Shown here in pieces: positions 8,325 to 16,950 of a stretch of DNA of 64,000 nucleotides (position 1 is the stretch's first letter; each line of letters opens with the position of its first letter). Source of the DNA: an uncultured Maribacter sp. (GTDB lineage Bacteria > Bacteroidota > Bacteroidia > Flavobacteriales > Flavobacteriaceae); the NCBI RefSeq assembly GCF_947496775.1, contig NZ_CANMDU010000005.1:1-64000 (forward strand). Reading direction: 5' to 3'. Below the pieces are notes generated by a model. The model ran no database searches. It was not told the origin of the DNA and was given only the letters and a program-made list of their open reading frames with translations. The position numbers were made by a program, and so were the translations under genes.

Positions 8325-8855
8325 ATGAAAAAAGTAATCACAATTGCAGGCAGTAACAGTCAAAATTCAATAAACAAAACGCTAATAAAGTATGCAGCTA
8401 CTCTTTTGGAAGATGCAAAAATCTTAAACATTGATTTGAATGATTATGTTCTCCCTATCTATGGGGTTGACTATGAAGCAGAGAATCGCATACCCACAAC
8501 GGTGAAGAGATTAGATGAAATTCTCAATTCAGCAGACGCATTTATAATCTCATTAGCGGAACATAATGGCTCTTATGCAGCAGTATTTAAAAATATCATA
8601 GACTGGCTATCGCGGATAGATATGAAAATTTGGAAGGAAAAGCCTATGCTGCTAATGACTACTTCACCTGGGGAAAGAGGGGGAACAAACGTACTACAAT
8701 TAGCAAGCAACTATTTTCCATTTCTAGGAGCAAAAATCTTAGAAACGTATTCACTGCCATCCTTTTATGACAATTTTAAAGAAGGAGAAATTATTGAAGA
8801 GAATTTAAGAAAGGAATTGAAAGATAAAATCGCTTCATTTTCTAAAGGGCTTTGA
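8325..8855 (+). CDS. NAD(P)H-dependent FMN reductase family protein
   Basis: 176 residues of flavodoxin-like fold. The N-terminus KKVITIAGSNSQNSINKTLIKYA holds the phosphate-binding GSNSxxSxN loop; SLAEHNGSYAAVFKNIIDWLSR contains the conserved region after strand 3, and LLMTTSPGERGG the flavin-contacting loop. The family transfers hydride from NAD(P)H to FMN, quinones or other oxidants. Length is normal. It is the intact second copy of a tandem duplication; both units carry the AraC-type direct repeats, so expression is probably inducible by that regulator. Confidence 0.9.
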   Translation: MKKVITIAGSNSQNSINKTLIKYAATLLEDAKILNIDLNDYVLPIYGVDYEAENRIPTTVKRLDEILNSADAFIISLAEHNGSYAAVFKNIIDWLSRIDMKIWKEKPMLLMTTSPGERGGTNVLQLASNYFPFLGAKILETYSLPSFYDNFKEGEIIEENLRKELKDKIASFSKGL

Positions 8856-8889
8856 TAAAAACTATTGCTACTAACCTCTAGGGACTCGT

Positions 8890-9024
8890 TGAAAAGCAGT
8901 TTCTGATTTCCTCTAGAGACTTTAAGTATTTCAATCCAGGTTCTTGTGAAATGAACTTTTCGAACAAATGATACTTCCGTTCGAATAAATGATTGAGAGT
9001 GTACCTGCGCAAATTTGTACCAGC
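8890..9024 (+). repeat. Copy 2 of duplicated control region
   Basis: Homologous to 8161-8290. It now lies between the FMN reductase and the cytochrome-like gene and would drive the downstream operon. Confidence 0.75.
8960..8993 (+). promoter_or_regulatory. AraC-type direct-repeat operator, copy 2
   Basis: TCGAACAAATGAT (8960-8972) and TCGAATAAATGAT (8981-8993), again 21 bp apart, followed by CAAATTTG at 9010-9017 as a possible -7 element 30 bp before the next start codon. Confidence 0.6.
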
Positions 9025-9046
9025 ATTAACTAGTAAACGAAAAAAG

Positions 9047-9415
9047 ATGAATGTATTAATCAAACTAATTGTCGGAATCTGCTTAACGCATATGGTAGAA
9101 CTTGATGAGCATATGGTATCGACCGATGATTACAAATCCATCGCATACACCGAGGTGGCAAGTACTAATTCTACCAAGGATAAAGCCTTTAAAATTCTTA
9201 CTAATAAATGCAATATATGCCATAAAAGTCGTAATCGCAGACGCGTTTTTACTCAGGAAAATATGGATGCTTGGTCACAAGATGTATACAAACAGGTATT
9301 CATCAAAAAAAGAATGCCAAAGGGCAAAAAAACTAAACTCACTAACGAAGAATATCAAGATTTATTAACCTGGATATCATCTACAAAAAACAATCAAAAT
9401 GGAAATCAATTTTAA
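9047..9415 (+). CDS. Small exported c-type-cytochrome-like heme protein
   Basis: Start chosen at ATG 9047, because the longer frame from TTG 8993 would run through the operator and promoter. The 122-residue product begins with a hydrophobic segment (NVLIKLIVGICLTHM) likely to export it, then has one CxxCH heme motif (CNICHKS) and a downstream methionine in RMPKGKKTKLTNEEYQDLLTWI that could be the sixth iron ligand. It therefore resembles a monoheme cytochrome or 'heme-binding domain' protein of the periplasm. Its 3' end overlaps the next gene by 17 bp. Confidence 0.75.
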   Translation: MNVLIKLIVGICLTHMVELDEHMVSTDDYKSIAYTEVASTNSTKDKAFKILTNKCNICHKSRNRRRVFTQENMDAWSQDVYKQVFIKKRMPKGKKTKLTNEEYQDLLTWISSTKNNQNGNQF

Positions 9416-9896
9416 AATTATCGTACTGATGCTAGGCATCTTATTTACCGGACTTACCGCAGGGTTATGTTTTACATGGTCAAACGCAATAACGCCGGGA
9501 ATCGGAAGACTAGACGACCTGGGTTTCTTACAATCTTTTCAAGCAATGAATAGAGCCATTATTAACCGTAGTTTTCTCATCACCTTTTTTGGACCAGTAG
9601 TACTGCTGTTCATTAACGCTTTTTTCCATCGCAATTCAAGTCCAACGATATTTTGGTCCTATATGCTCGCAGCTATTTTATTCTTAGCCGGAATTGGGCT
9701 TATAACGGTTTTCAAAAATGTGCCGCTTAACGAAATGTTAGATAAAACAGTACTCGAAAGTCTTTCGGCAATTGAGCTCAAAGAGTTGCGAACCAAATTT
9801 GAGCAGCCTTGGAACCGCTGGCATATTCAGCGTACCATTGCTTCTTTCACATCCTTTTCGCTACTGCTTATAGGATTGATTTATTCAAAATTTTAA
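9399..9896 (+). CDS. DUF1772 (anthrone-oxygenase-like) membrane protein
   Basis: 165 residues and four membrane helices. GLTAGLCFTWSNAITPGIGRLDDLGFLQSFQAMNRAIINRSFLITFFGP is characteristic of DUF1772, a family that includes fungal anthrone oxygenases; the bacterial members have no proven substrate. NxPLNExL-like KNVPLNEMLDK and the RTKFEQPWNRWHIQRTIAS motif are present. Translationally coupled to the upstream heme protein. Confidence 0.85.
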   Translation: MEINFKIIVLMLGILFTGLTAGLCFTWSNAITPGIGRLDDLGFLQSFQAMNRAIINRSFLITFFGPVVLLFINAFFHRNSSPTIFWSYMLAAILFLAGIGLITVFKNVPLNEMLDKTVLESLSAIELKELRTKFEQPWNRWHIQRTIASFTSFSLLLIGLIYSKF

Positions 9897-9953
9897 TGCT
9901 TTCGATAAAGGAATTAGAAGCAACAAAACAATCATAATCTAAATGCAGAAATT

Positions 9954-10259
9954 ATGAAAACAGATTTTTATTTACTCTCTACGTATGTTCAAAAGATACA
10001 GCTTCTAGCTATCCGACCCCATTTGGATGTTATCGTGGGTACTGGTCAATGGAATTTTGACCTAGAGGATAATCATAAGGTTTTAAGATTACAAAGTAGC
10101 CATTCAACCAAAGAGAAGGTGATTCGTTTCCTTAAACGAAATGAACTCTTTCATAAAGAGCTTCATTATTTGGCAAATGAGCAATTTGTACATATAGGTC
10201 AAGTAAGACCACTTTCATTTTACAATCAATCTAAAACGAACAGTTATGAAATATTTTAG
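9954..10259 (+). CDS. Conserved small protein of unknown function
   Basis: 101 residues, soluble, no signal peptide or membrane helix. The centre reads TGQWNFDLEDNHKVLRLQSSHSTKEKVIRFLKRN. Not assigned to a family. It overlaps the next gene by 14 bp, so it is part of the same operon and probably real. Confidence 0.6.
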   Translation: MKTDFYLLSTYVQKIQLLAIRPHLDVIVGTGQWNFDLEDNHKVLRLQSSHSTKEKVIRFLKRNELFHKELHYLANEQFVHIGQVRPLSFYNQSKTNSYEIF

Positions 10260-10653
10260 AGCTATAAGAATTGGAATTATTATCTGGATTATTGGAGTGA
10301 GCGTATACAATATATCGTTTTTCTTACCAATCTTAGAAAACCCTGCAAAACAAGCAAACACTGCATTATTCATTGCAGTAATACCATTGGTGTGGTATGG
10401 AGCAAGGCAGTATTATGAGAAGGACAATCATACCCAAGGATACAGGGTTGGATTAACATTCTTTTTAATTGCAGCCATTCTGGATGCATTGATAACAGTA
10501 CCTCTTTTTATTATTCCATACGGAGATTCTCATTACGAATTCTTCACAGACTTGGGCTTTTGGCTGATAGGTCTTGAGTTTATTGCCATATCTGCACTGT
10601 ATTGGTTTGCTAAAGTCTATACCAAAAGAACCATATCAAATTTTCAAAAATAG
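10246..10653 (+). CDS. DUF5367-like four-helix membrane protein
   Basis: 135 residues with four hydrophobic segments; the start region KYFRAIRIGIIIWIIGVSVY and the acidic-flanked AAILDALITVPLFIIPYGDSHYEFFTDLGFW are similar to proteins I recall as DUF5367. Function unknown. It overlaps the preceding small gene and is in the same transcription unit as the DUF1772 gene. Confidence 0.65.
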   Translation: MKYFRAIRIGIIIWIIGVSVYNISFFLPILENPAKQANTALFIAVIPLVWYGARQYYEKDNHTQGYRVGLTFFLIAAILDALITVPLFIIPYGDSHYEFFTDLGFWLIGLEFIAISALYWFAKVYTKRTISNFQK

Positions 10654-10713
10654 AATCAAAAAAGACTTCAAAGGTTGAAGTACAATTATTTATCAATTTA
10701 AAAACAAATACAA

Positions 10714-11553
10714 ATGAAAACAGAAAACATCGTAGTAATCGGAGGAACTGGAAAAACAGGTAGCCGAGTTGCAAAAAACTTAAAAGAATCTGGATACAAC
10801 GTTCGCATTGTGGGTAATAAAACAAATCCTGGTTTAGATTGGGAAAATCAAGAAACCTATGACGCCGTATTAGAGGGTATGGATAGAGCCTATATCGTGT
10901 ATTATCCAGACTTGGCAGTGCCAGGATCGAAAAAAGCAATAACCATCTTAACGAAAAAAGCTATAACTGCTGGTTTAAAAAAGGTAGTATTGCTTTCTGG
11001 TAAAGGGGAGACTGAGGCCGAAGCCTGTGAACAGATTGTCGCTAATTCTGGCTTAGACTATACCTTGGTAAGAGCCTCTTGGTTTAATCAAAATTTTAGC
11101 GAAGGTGCCTTTATAGATTTTGTGTTAGATGGTGTCGTTGCACTGCCTATGCCAGAAGCTAGAATTCCCTTTGTAGATGCAAATGATATCGCAGACGTAG
11201 TCTCTAAAGTTTTGGTAGATGATTCTTATAACGGACAAACCATCACGGTTACAGGTCCAGAAATGAGGTCTTTTGAAGAAGTTGTCGGGATTATGGCGGA
11301 CGCCTCTAACAGACACATACAATACGTACCTATTTCTATTGAGGAGTTTAAGGATGGAATGCAAAAAGCTGGATTACCGGATTCTTATGTATGGCTATTC
11401 GGCTACCTATTTAAAGAAGTATTAGGAAATCCAGATAACCAAGAAGTTTCTTATGATGTTGAAAAAGTCCTAGGTAGAAAAGCCATCGACTTTACCGAGT
11501 ATGCAGCAAAAGTGGCAGCAACAGGTATTTGGAAACAAAAAAGTTTAGTATAA
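10714..11553 (+). CDS. NmrA-like NAD(P)-binding protein
   Basis: 279 residues of the atypical short-chain-dehydrogenase (NmrA/HSCARG/quinone-oxidoreductase 2-like) fold. ENIVVIGGTGKTGSRVAKNL is the GGTGxTG nucleotide-binding loop, VRASWFNQNFSEG the central conserved strand, and PFVDANDIADVVSKVL the usual closing motif. There is no catalytic YxxxK, so it may be a redox sensor or a quinone reductase. It ends a run of redox and membrane genes that starts at 8325, and is followed by a strong stem-loop. Confidence 0.88.
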   Translation: MKTENIVVIGGTGKTGSRVAKNLKESGYNVRIVGNKTNPGLDWENQETYDAVLEGMDRAYIVYYPDLAVPGSKKAITILTKKAITAGLKKVVLLSGKGETEAEACEQIVANSGLDYTLVRASWFNQNFSEGAFIDFVLDGVVALPMPEARIPFVDANDIADVVSKVLVDDSYNGQTITVTGPEMRSFEEVVGIMADASNRHIQYVPISIEEFKDGMQKAGLPDSYVWLFGYLFKEVLGNPDNQEVSYDVEKVLGRKAIDFTEYAAKVAATGIWKQKSLV

Positions 11554-11570
11554 AAACATAGCTTTAAAAA

Positions 11571-11602
11571 GGCTGTGTTAATGTCATGCGCCTAACACAG
11601 CC
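11571..11602. terminator. Stem-loop after the NmrA-like gene
   Basis: Perfect 10-bp inverted repeat GGCTGTGTTA / TAACACAGCC with a 12-nt loop, 18 bp after the stop codon. The run that follows on this strand is A, not T, so it may end transcription weakly or instead stabilise the mRNA end. Confidence 0.6.
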
Positions 11603-11693
11603 AAAAAAAAGATAAAATAAAATGAGCCTTAACAGTTAATTTGATACCTATCGAAATGATTATTGACGAATTCCATCTGACGCCTAAAGAACC

Positions 11694-11846
11694 ATGAAAA
11701 AAACAGATGAAAAAAAAATGATATTAGGATTGATTTTCGGAGCAGGAATCGGGATTAGCGTAGGTATCTTAACCAACAATATTGCAATAGGGATAGCATT
11801 TGGAGCTGGCTTAGGTTTGGTTTTTGGAAGTATTATTAAAAAATAG
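11694..11846 (+). CDS. Small glycine-zipper membrane protein
   Basis: 50 residues (start ATG 11694, stop TAG 11844-11846). After a charged start (MKKTDEKKM) come two hydrophobic segments rich in spaced glycines, LGLIFGAGIGISVGIL and IAIGIAFGAGLGLVFGSI, a glycine-zipper pattern. The next gene starts 2 bp downstream, so they are coupled. Small proteins of this kind occur next to various enzymes; the function is not known. Confidence 0.7.
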   Translation: MKKTDEKKMILGLIFGAGIGISVGILTNNIAIGIAFGAGLGLVFGSIIKK

Positions 11847-11848
11847 TT

Positions 11849-13120
11849 ATGAAACGATTTTTGAAATATTCTTTTCTATCATTTATACTCATAGCAGTAT
11901 GGGTGATAGTGATTTTCTTAGGCACAGATAAAGGCTGGTGGTACGCACCATTTACTCAGGAAAATGAGCCTAATAAATTTATCTCCTCAGTACAAGTGGA
12001 ACTTCAGAATGAGTTCGTCGGAAGTATGGCTATTGGAGTATTCAAAGATGGAAAGATAACGAAGGAATCTTTTCACTCAAATGGTAAGACTGTAGATAGA
12101 AACACCGTTTTTCAAGTAGCTTCGTTATCTAAATTTGTTTCTACTATTGGCGTAATGCGACTTGTACAAGAAGGAAAATTAGATTTGGATGCTCCTGTTA
12201 GTCGTTATCTCACGAGATGGAAATTACCCGAAAGTGATTTTGATAATAATGAGGTAACCATAAGAAGATTGCTAAGCCACACCGCAGGCTTAACAGACGG
12301 ATTAGGTTATGCTGGTTTTGAGAATAATCAAGGGGTTCAGTCATTGGAAACATCACTAACCAAAGCTAAAGATGTAGACCCAGGAAGCAACGGTAGAACA
12401 GTCGTAGGTACCGAACCAGGAACTGAGTGGATTTATTCAGGCGGTGGATCTACCTTATTGCAACTCATCGTTGAAGAAGTAACAGGGCAAACTTTTGATG
12501 CCTATATGAAAACCGAAATCTTTGAACCTTTACAAATGATATCCTCATTTTATGAATGAGATGAAACCTTCCGAAATAGACTATGTAATTTCTATAATTC
12601 AGACAGTTCGAAAGCATCTCAGCGGTACTATACAGCACAAGCTGCCAGTGCGCTTTATACCACTTTGGCCGATTTAGAAAAGCTCTTCTATTTTTTCAAT
12701 GACGACAAGCGCAAACAAAAACCGTTGTCAGCTGAATACCAAAAAATGATGTGTCAAGTCGAAACAAAAACCCTTGGGGCTCCTATCTACGGACTGGGTA
12801 CATTTCTCTACGCAGAGATAGAAAATGGTGCCTTTATAATAGGTCACGATGGAAAAAACAATCCTCCTATAAATACAGCATTTCGATACAACCCTATAGC
12901 AAATGATGGTATTATTATTTTAACAACGGGCAGTACTGATTTTGCAACAAGAATTGCAAGCGACTGGGTTTTTATACATACCGGAAAGGTAGATGCCCTT
13001 TTATTTACAATGCAACAGGGTAAAATGTTAAAACGTATAGCAATAGGAAGTGTAATAATTATTCTGGGAGTAATCCTAATTGCACTTTTTAAAGAACATC
13101 AAAAAAAAGCAACTAAGTGA
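11849..13120 (+). pseudogene. Serine hydrolase (class C beta-lactamase family), interrupted
   Basis: The frame codes for a signal anchor (KYSFLSFILIAVWVIVIFLG), then the SxxK nucleophile motif in VASLSKFVS, the YxG motif in WIYSGGGSTLLQLIVEE and, after the break, the HDG motif in IIGHDGKNNPP plus a C-terminal membrane helix. An in-frame TGA at 12557-12559 follows FEPLQMISSFYE. In the +1 frame the bases around 12549-12587 read HFMNEMKPSEIDYV, which fits the family better, so two compensating indels probably created the stop. The product would be truncated just before its third motif. It may be a recently inactivated gene or carry a sequencing error. Confidence 0.8.
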
Positions 13121-13202
13121 AATAGTCAGAATACAAAAATATGTCAGGTCCTCATCACACCCTAAGAGTTCATTCATCAATTCATATAACAACAATCAAA
13201 AG

Positions 13203-13418
13203 ATGAAAAATCTGATAGCAGTCTATATAATAATCTCAAGTCTAATTTTTGGGTAAGATAAATTCGAAAATAATTCTGAAACCATTTGGAATCTTCTTAA
13301 ATATGATAACGGGAGTATTATTGAAGGTACGGGTTATGCAAGTAACATACTTACTCAACTATTCATAAAAAAAACTCAAAGTTCTGAAAAACAAGAGTTT
13401 TATTATAGTTATTTTTAA
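13203..13418 (+). pseudogene. Broken gene for a small exported protein
   Basis: ATG at 13203 opens a signal-peptide-like start (KNLIAVYIIISSLIFG) that is stopped by TAA after codon 17; the same frame then continues for 54 codons (DKFENNSETIWNLLKYDNGSIIEGTGYASNIL...) to TAA at 13416-13418. This looks like the 5' remnant of a secreted-protein gene. The family is not recognised. Confidence 0.45.
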
Positions 13419-13608
13419 TAAATATAATTACTATATTCATGCTACCGCAATTGTTTAGTGCAATTATTCTAGGATATACTAACGTTGCTTTCAATTTTCA
13501 GCACCATCTTCTGGTGTACGGGTCAACCCATATATTTTTTTTTCAGTATGACGGTTGTAACTATTGACTAAGATGACGCTGACTATTTTAATTTATATAT
13601 TAAACAAT

Positions 13609-14463
13609 CTATTTTATTTGGCTAGGCCTGTAGCCAAATTTTTTAGCAAAGGCATTAGAAAATGAACTTAGACTGTCATACCCAACCTGCCATGCAGCTT
13701 CTTGTACAGTAGCTTCATTTTCACTAATGAGTTTATGTGCCGAGGCAAGCCTTTCATTTTGAAGGTATTTAAACACAGGAACGCCAAAAATAGCTTTAAA
13801 TTCTTTTTTGAGTCTAGTAGTATTACATCCAATAGCTTGGGAAAGTTCTGAAAGCGAAGGTGGGTTTTCCAAATTTTCCAAGAGGATATTTTTCGCTTTA
13901 TCTAGTTGCTCTCTGTGTATTAGTTTCGAGGCTTTTTGTTGTTTAAGAGCTAATTGACCAAAAAAGTGAGATAGCAAGGCAGTAATTTGACTTCTGAAAA
14001 ACATCATTTTGGTTTTGCCTGAATAGTTATTTAAAAAAATGGCATCAACGATGTTTTCCATCTCAGGTGTCATAAAGAAACTTGGACCTTTAACAAAATG
14101 ATCTTTAGGATTTGCCAATTCATGTAAAAGGTCAGTAAACAATTCGCCTTCCTCATTAGGTAGTTGCTCTAAACTAGAAAGTTTTGTGGCCACAACAAGG
14201 CACTTTAGGCTTTTACCAGGGCTAACAGTATGCTCAAATTCAACTTCTTGATTGGCATAAAAAGAAAGTGCAAGTCCTTTAGTATTGCGAAAAATCTTGC
14301 GTTCTTGACCATATTTTACGGTTAAATCAACATTGCCCAAGCCGTAAAAAGCAACGGCAATAAGAGGTTCATCGAAGTAGCATGAATCAACTTCTATTTT
14401 ATTTGCATTTGCTTCCTCTACAAGAATTACAAAATCTTTGATATGAATAAAATCGCGGTTCAT
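13609..14463 (-). CDS. AraC-family transcription regulator
   Basis: 284 residues. The C-terminal 100 residues hold both AraC helix-turn-helix motifs: PSLSELSQAIGCNTTRLKKEFKAIFG and ATVQEAAWQVGYDSLSSFSNAFAKKFGYRPSQIK. The N-terminal 170 residues form an unassigned sensing domain. It faces the redox gene cluster and is the likely binder of the 21-bp-spaced direct repeats at 8224 and 8960. Convergent with the broken genes upstream. Confidence 0.9.
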   Translation of the reverse strand: MNRDFIHIKDFVILVEEANANKIEVDSCYFDEPLIAVAFYGLGNVDLTVKYGQERKIFRNTKGLALSFYANQEVEFEHTVSPGKSLKCLVVATKLSSLEQLPNEEGELFTDLLHELANPKDHFVKGPSFFMTPEMENIVDAIFLNNYSGKTKMMFFRSQITALLSHFFGQLALKQQKASKLIHREQLDKAKNILLENLENPPSLSELSQAIGCNTTRLKKEFKAIFGVPVFKYLQNERLASAHKLISENEATVQEAAWQVGYDSLSSFSNAFAKKFGYRPSQIK

Positions 14464-15101
14464 AAGAGAATAATAAATTTACATAAATAAAATGTACTTA
14501 CAGGGCTAAACCATTTTTAACTGCAAAATTTTCAAACTAGTTGTCCTAAAAGCCTATAAATTACCTCACAAACTACTCATTTTTTAGGCTTATGAATTAA
14601 ATATCCAAATTAACAACATCTCTTTAACTTTATCCCCCCCTTACTAGTCAAAATATTCGCCTTTTCGTTTCCAGATTTTGAATACCTGAAACAGGGCTTT
14701 CAATTACCAAAAATTAGGATGTGCCATATCCATTATGGTACACCACTAAATTTACTTTAAGCTATTTCTTGATTTGAATACTAAAATAATCGAAGCGAAA
14801 GTCAAACACAATGGAGTTACCGAAGTAGTGAAAAATTTCGACTAAAAATAGGTAACCGAATAGGTAAGCTTCTGTTGTGATATAAAAGACAATCAAATGA
14901 AATTAAAAAATATTCAATTCACTGAAAATCATTTTATTAGCTATTTTTAAATTCTACTTAGAACCCGTTTTGTCAGGGTGACAGGATATAGATAATCCTA
15001 AACAGCCATTGATGCAAATAAAGCTTCACTATATTATAAAACAAAAGCTCCAGTTTTCTTAAGAAAGTTTACTTTCTACGAAAACCGAAACATTTATTTA
15101 G
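14464..15101. other. Intergenic region upstream of AraC gene, next to tRNA-Pro
   Basis: No coding frame. Holds the AraC promoter and, at 14850-14867, an 18-bp sequence found again near the ICE end at 45631. No integrase gene is seen, so this could be a scar of an element that once used the neighbouring tRNA. Confidence 0.5.
14850..14867 (+). repeat. 18-bp repeat shared with the ICE left end
   Basis: AGGTAACCGAATAGGTAA occurs here and at 45631-45648 with partial similarity continuing for about 12 bp. Internally it is a direct repeat AGGTAA-ccgaat-AGGTAA, a layout seen in integrase arm sites. Confidence 0.5.
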
Positions 15102-15175
15102 TCGGGATGACAGGATTTGAACCTGCGACCACTCGACCCCCAGCCGAGTGCGCTACCGGACTGCGCTACATCCCG
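15102..15175 (-). tRNA. tRNA-Pro (anticodon GGG)
   Basis: On the minus strand the acceptor arms CGGGATG and CATCCCG pair perfectly, the anticodon stem CTCGG/TCGAG (one G-U pair) encloses the loop CTGGGGG giving anticodon GGG, and the T-arm is GCAGG-TTCAAAT-CCTGT. The length is 74 nt with discriminator A; CCA is not encoded. Such genes are common integration targets, and an ICE-like repeat lies 250 bp away. Confidence 0.95.
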
Positions 15176-15301
15176 AAAATAATGTACAAAAATAAAGAAG
15201 TCTCCTAGATTATCAACTCTCTTTTTAAAGAAATTATCGTTTTAAACACAACATGATTTTATGCTATCCGTTATTGTTATTCTTTAAAACCCAAAATACC
15301 T

Positions 15302-16879
15302 ATGAAATACTACCTAAAAAAATTGAGTTCTGCCTGTATACTACTATTTTGTATTGCATGTAGCAAGGATGAAATAAACACTACCGTCGATAATTCTAGT
15401 CCTACTATTTTAAGTGAAGCTATAAATATATGCGAAGCTAAAGGAAACGGTAAACTCTACGAAGTTGGTCCTGGAAAAGAATATGAAAAAATAATTGATG
15501 TCCCCACCGAAAATTTAGGCCCAGGAGATGCTATAAGAATTTATGCTAAAAACGAACCCTATTATGAGCGTTTAATTATTAGTACTAAAGGTACTAAGGA
15601 TGAACCAATTTGTGTTTGCGGAGTTCCAGATGAAAAGGGGAAACTACCAATACTAGATGGTAAAAATTCTAGAGTTAGACCTATTAATTTACACCCATAT
15701 TTTAACTCAACCACAGCTTATACTGGTATGATTATTATAAACGGCACCTCTGATAACCACCCTGAATACATTACTGTTAGTAACTTACAATTACAAGGTG
15801 CAAACCAATATAAGGAAGACGACACCCAGCAAACATACGAAATGGGGACTGAAAATTTAAAGCCTTTTTCAAGAGCTGCTTCTGGAATATATATGAGAGG
15901 TGCTCATTTAGAAGTTAACAATTGTATAATTATAAATAATGGTAATGGAATTTTCGGAGCATACAATAGCCCTAAAGACCCATTAATAGATGTTAGGTTA
16001 AATAATAATATAATTAAAGAAAATGGTACGTTTAAAGTAGATCGCCAGCATAATATTTATATAGAAGCAGAGGGCTTTGTTTCTACAGGAAATCAATTTG
16101 GTCCTATTAGAGAAGGGTCTACTGGAGGAAATTATAAAAGTAGATCTTCCGGAGATGTTATTATGTATAATCGTTTTGTTGGTCCTGCGGGAAGACAAAT
16201 TAACCTTGCTGAAACAGAAAATGCAGTAGACTATTTTCCGCAATTACCTTCCTTTAAAACAACCTATTTTGCTGGTAACATTATAGAAGGCAGTGCTACT
16301 GGTGCTGGAACTATTTTACATTACGGAAATGATGTAGATTCTGCAACACCAGATGGTAAAGGCAATAGAAAAGGTACATTATACTGCTATAATAATACTT
16401 TTGTTTTAAAAGGAAATAATAAATTAAGTTATCGAAAAATGTTTTTTGACCTTACTTTTTGTGAAGGAAAATTAAAAGCTTTTAACAACATTCTATATTA
16501 TCAAAATGATAGTACCGATCCAGACATACACGTGAGTATATTAAGAAATTCTGGAACGGCCGAAGTATTTTCTAACAATTTAATTACTACATCAACCCGA
16601 GCTTCATATAGCACTAGATATACTGGTGAAGACCAAAAAAGATGTGGAAATAGCAGCCTATTATTCGAAAAGGTAGAAGGAATGATGATTCCCGATGAAG
16701 ATTTCTTACTAGACTCTTCTAAAGCTTACTTACTTCAAAATAATTCTAAGGCAATTGACGCTGGTATGGAAATTCCGGCCGACGCAAAAAAATTAGAATA
16801 TCAATTTAAACTTCCAAATGGTGTAGAGCCAAGAAAAATTAATGGCGAATCTATAGATATAGGTGCCTACGAGTTTTAG
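15302..16879 (+). CDS. Secreted lipoprotein with parallel beta-helix domain
   Basis: 525 residues with a lipoprotein signal (SSACILLFCIACSKDE, lipid-bearing cysteine near residue 20). The middle has many short Asn-rich rungs (YITVSNLQLQGA; LEVNNCIIINNGNGIFGAYNS; VRLNNNIIKENG; SGDVIMYNRFVGPAG) typical of right-handed parallel beta-helix proteins such as pectate and other polysaccharide lyases, and the end VEPRKINGESIDIGAYEF matches the common C-terminus of such proteins. Catalysis is not proven. The gene stands before a sugar cluster, consistent with glycan breakdown at the cell surface. Confidence 0.85.
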   Translation: MKYYLKKLSSACILLFCIACSKDEINTTVDNSSPTILSEAINICEAKGNGKLYEVGPGKEYEKIIDVPTENLGPGDAIRIYAKNEPYYERLIISTKGTKDEPICVCGVPDEKGKLPILDGKNSRVRPINLHPYFNSTTAYTGMIIINGTSDNHPEYITVSNLQLQGANQYKEDDTQQTYEMGTENLKPFSRAASGIYMRGAHLEVNNCIIINNGNGIFGAYNSPKDPLIDVRLNNNIIKENGTFKVDRQHNIYIEAEGFVSTGNQFGPIREGSTGGNYKSRSSGDVIMYNRFVGPAGRQINLAETENAVDYFPQLPSFKTTYFAGNIIEGSATGAGTILHYGNDVDSATPDGKGNRKGTLYCYNNTFVLKGNNKLSYRKMFFDLTFCEGKLKAFNNILYYQNDSTDPDIHVSILRNSGTAEVFSNNLITTSTRASYSTRYTGEDQKRCGNSSLLFEKVEGMMIPDEDFLLDSSKAYLLQNNSKAIDAGMEIPADAKKLEYQFKLPNGVEPRKINGESIDIGAYEF

Positions 16880-16902
16880 GTATTTATTTTAAAGTTCATA
16901 CT

Positions 16903-16939
16903 AAAAAAGCAGTATATAGTATCATATGCTGCTTTTTTT
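16903..16939. terminator. Bidirectional intrinsic terminator
   Basis: AAAAAAGCAG...CTGCTTTTTTT inverted repeat with a short AT loop, between the convergent beta-helix and esterase genes. Confidence 0.85.
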
Positions 16940-16950
16940 ATAGGAATATT

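Noticed and set aside
8993-9046. Longer N-terminus of the cytochrome-like protein from TTG 8993
   Set aside because: The extension overlaps the duplicated operator and its -7 element, and the ATG at 9047 directly precedes an export signal.
12557-12559. In-frame TGA in the serine hydrolase as selenocysteine or readthrough
   Set aside because: No selenocysteine insertion element is evident, the position is not catalytic, and a nearby frame fits the family better, so indels explain it.
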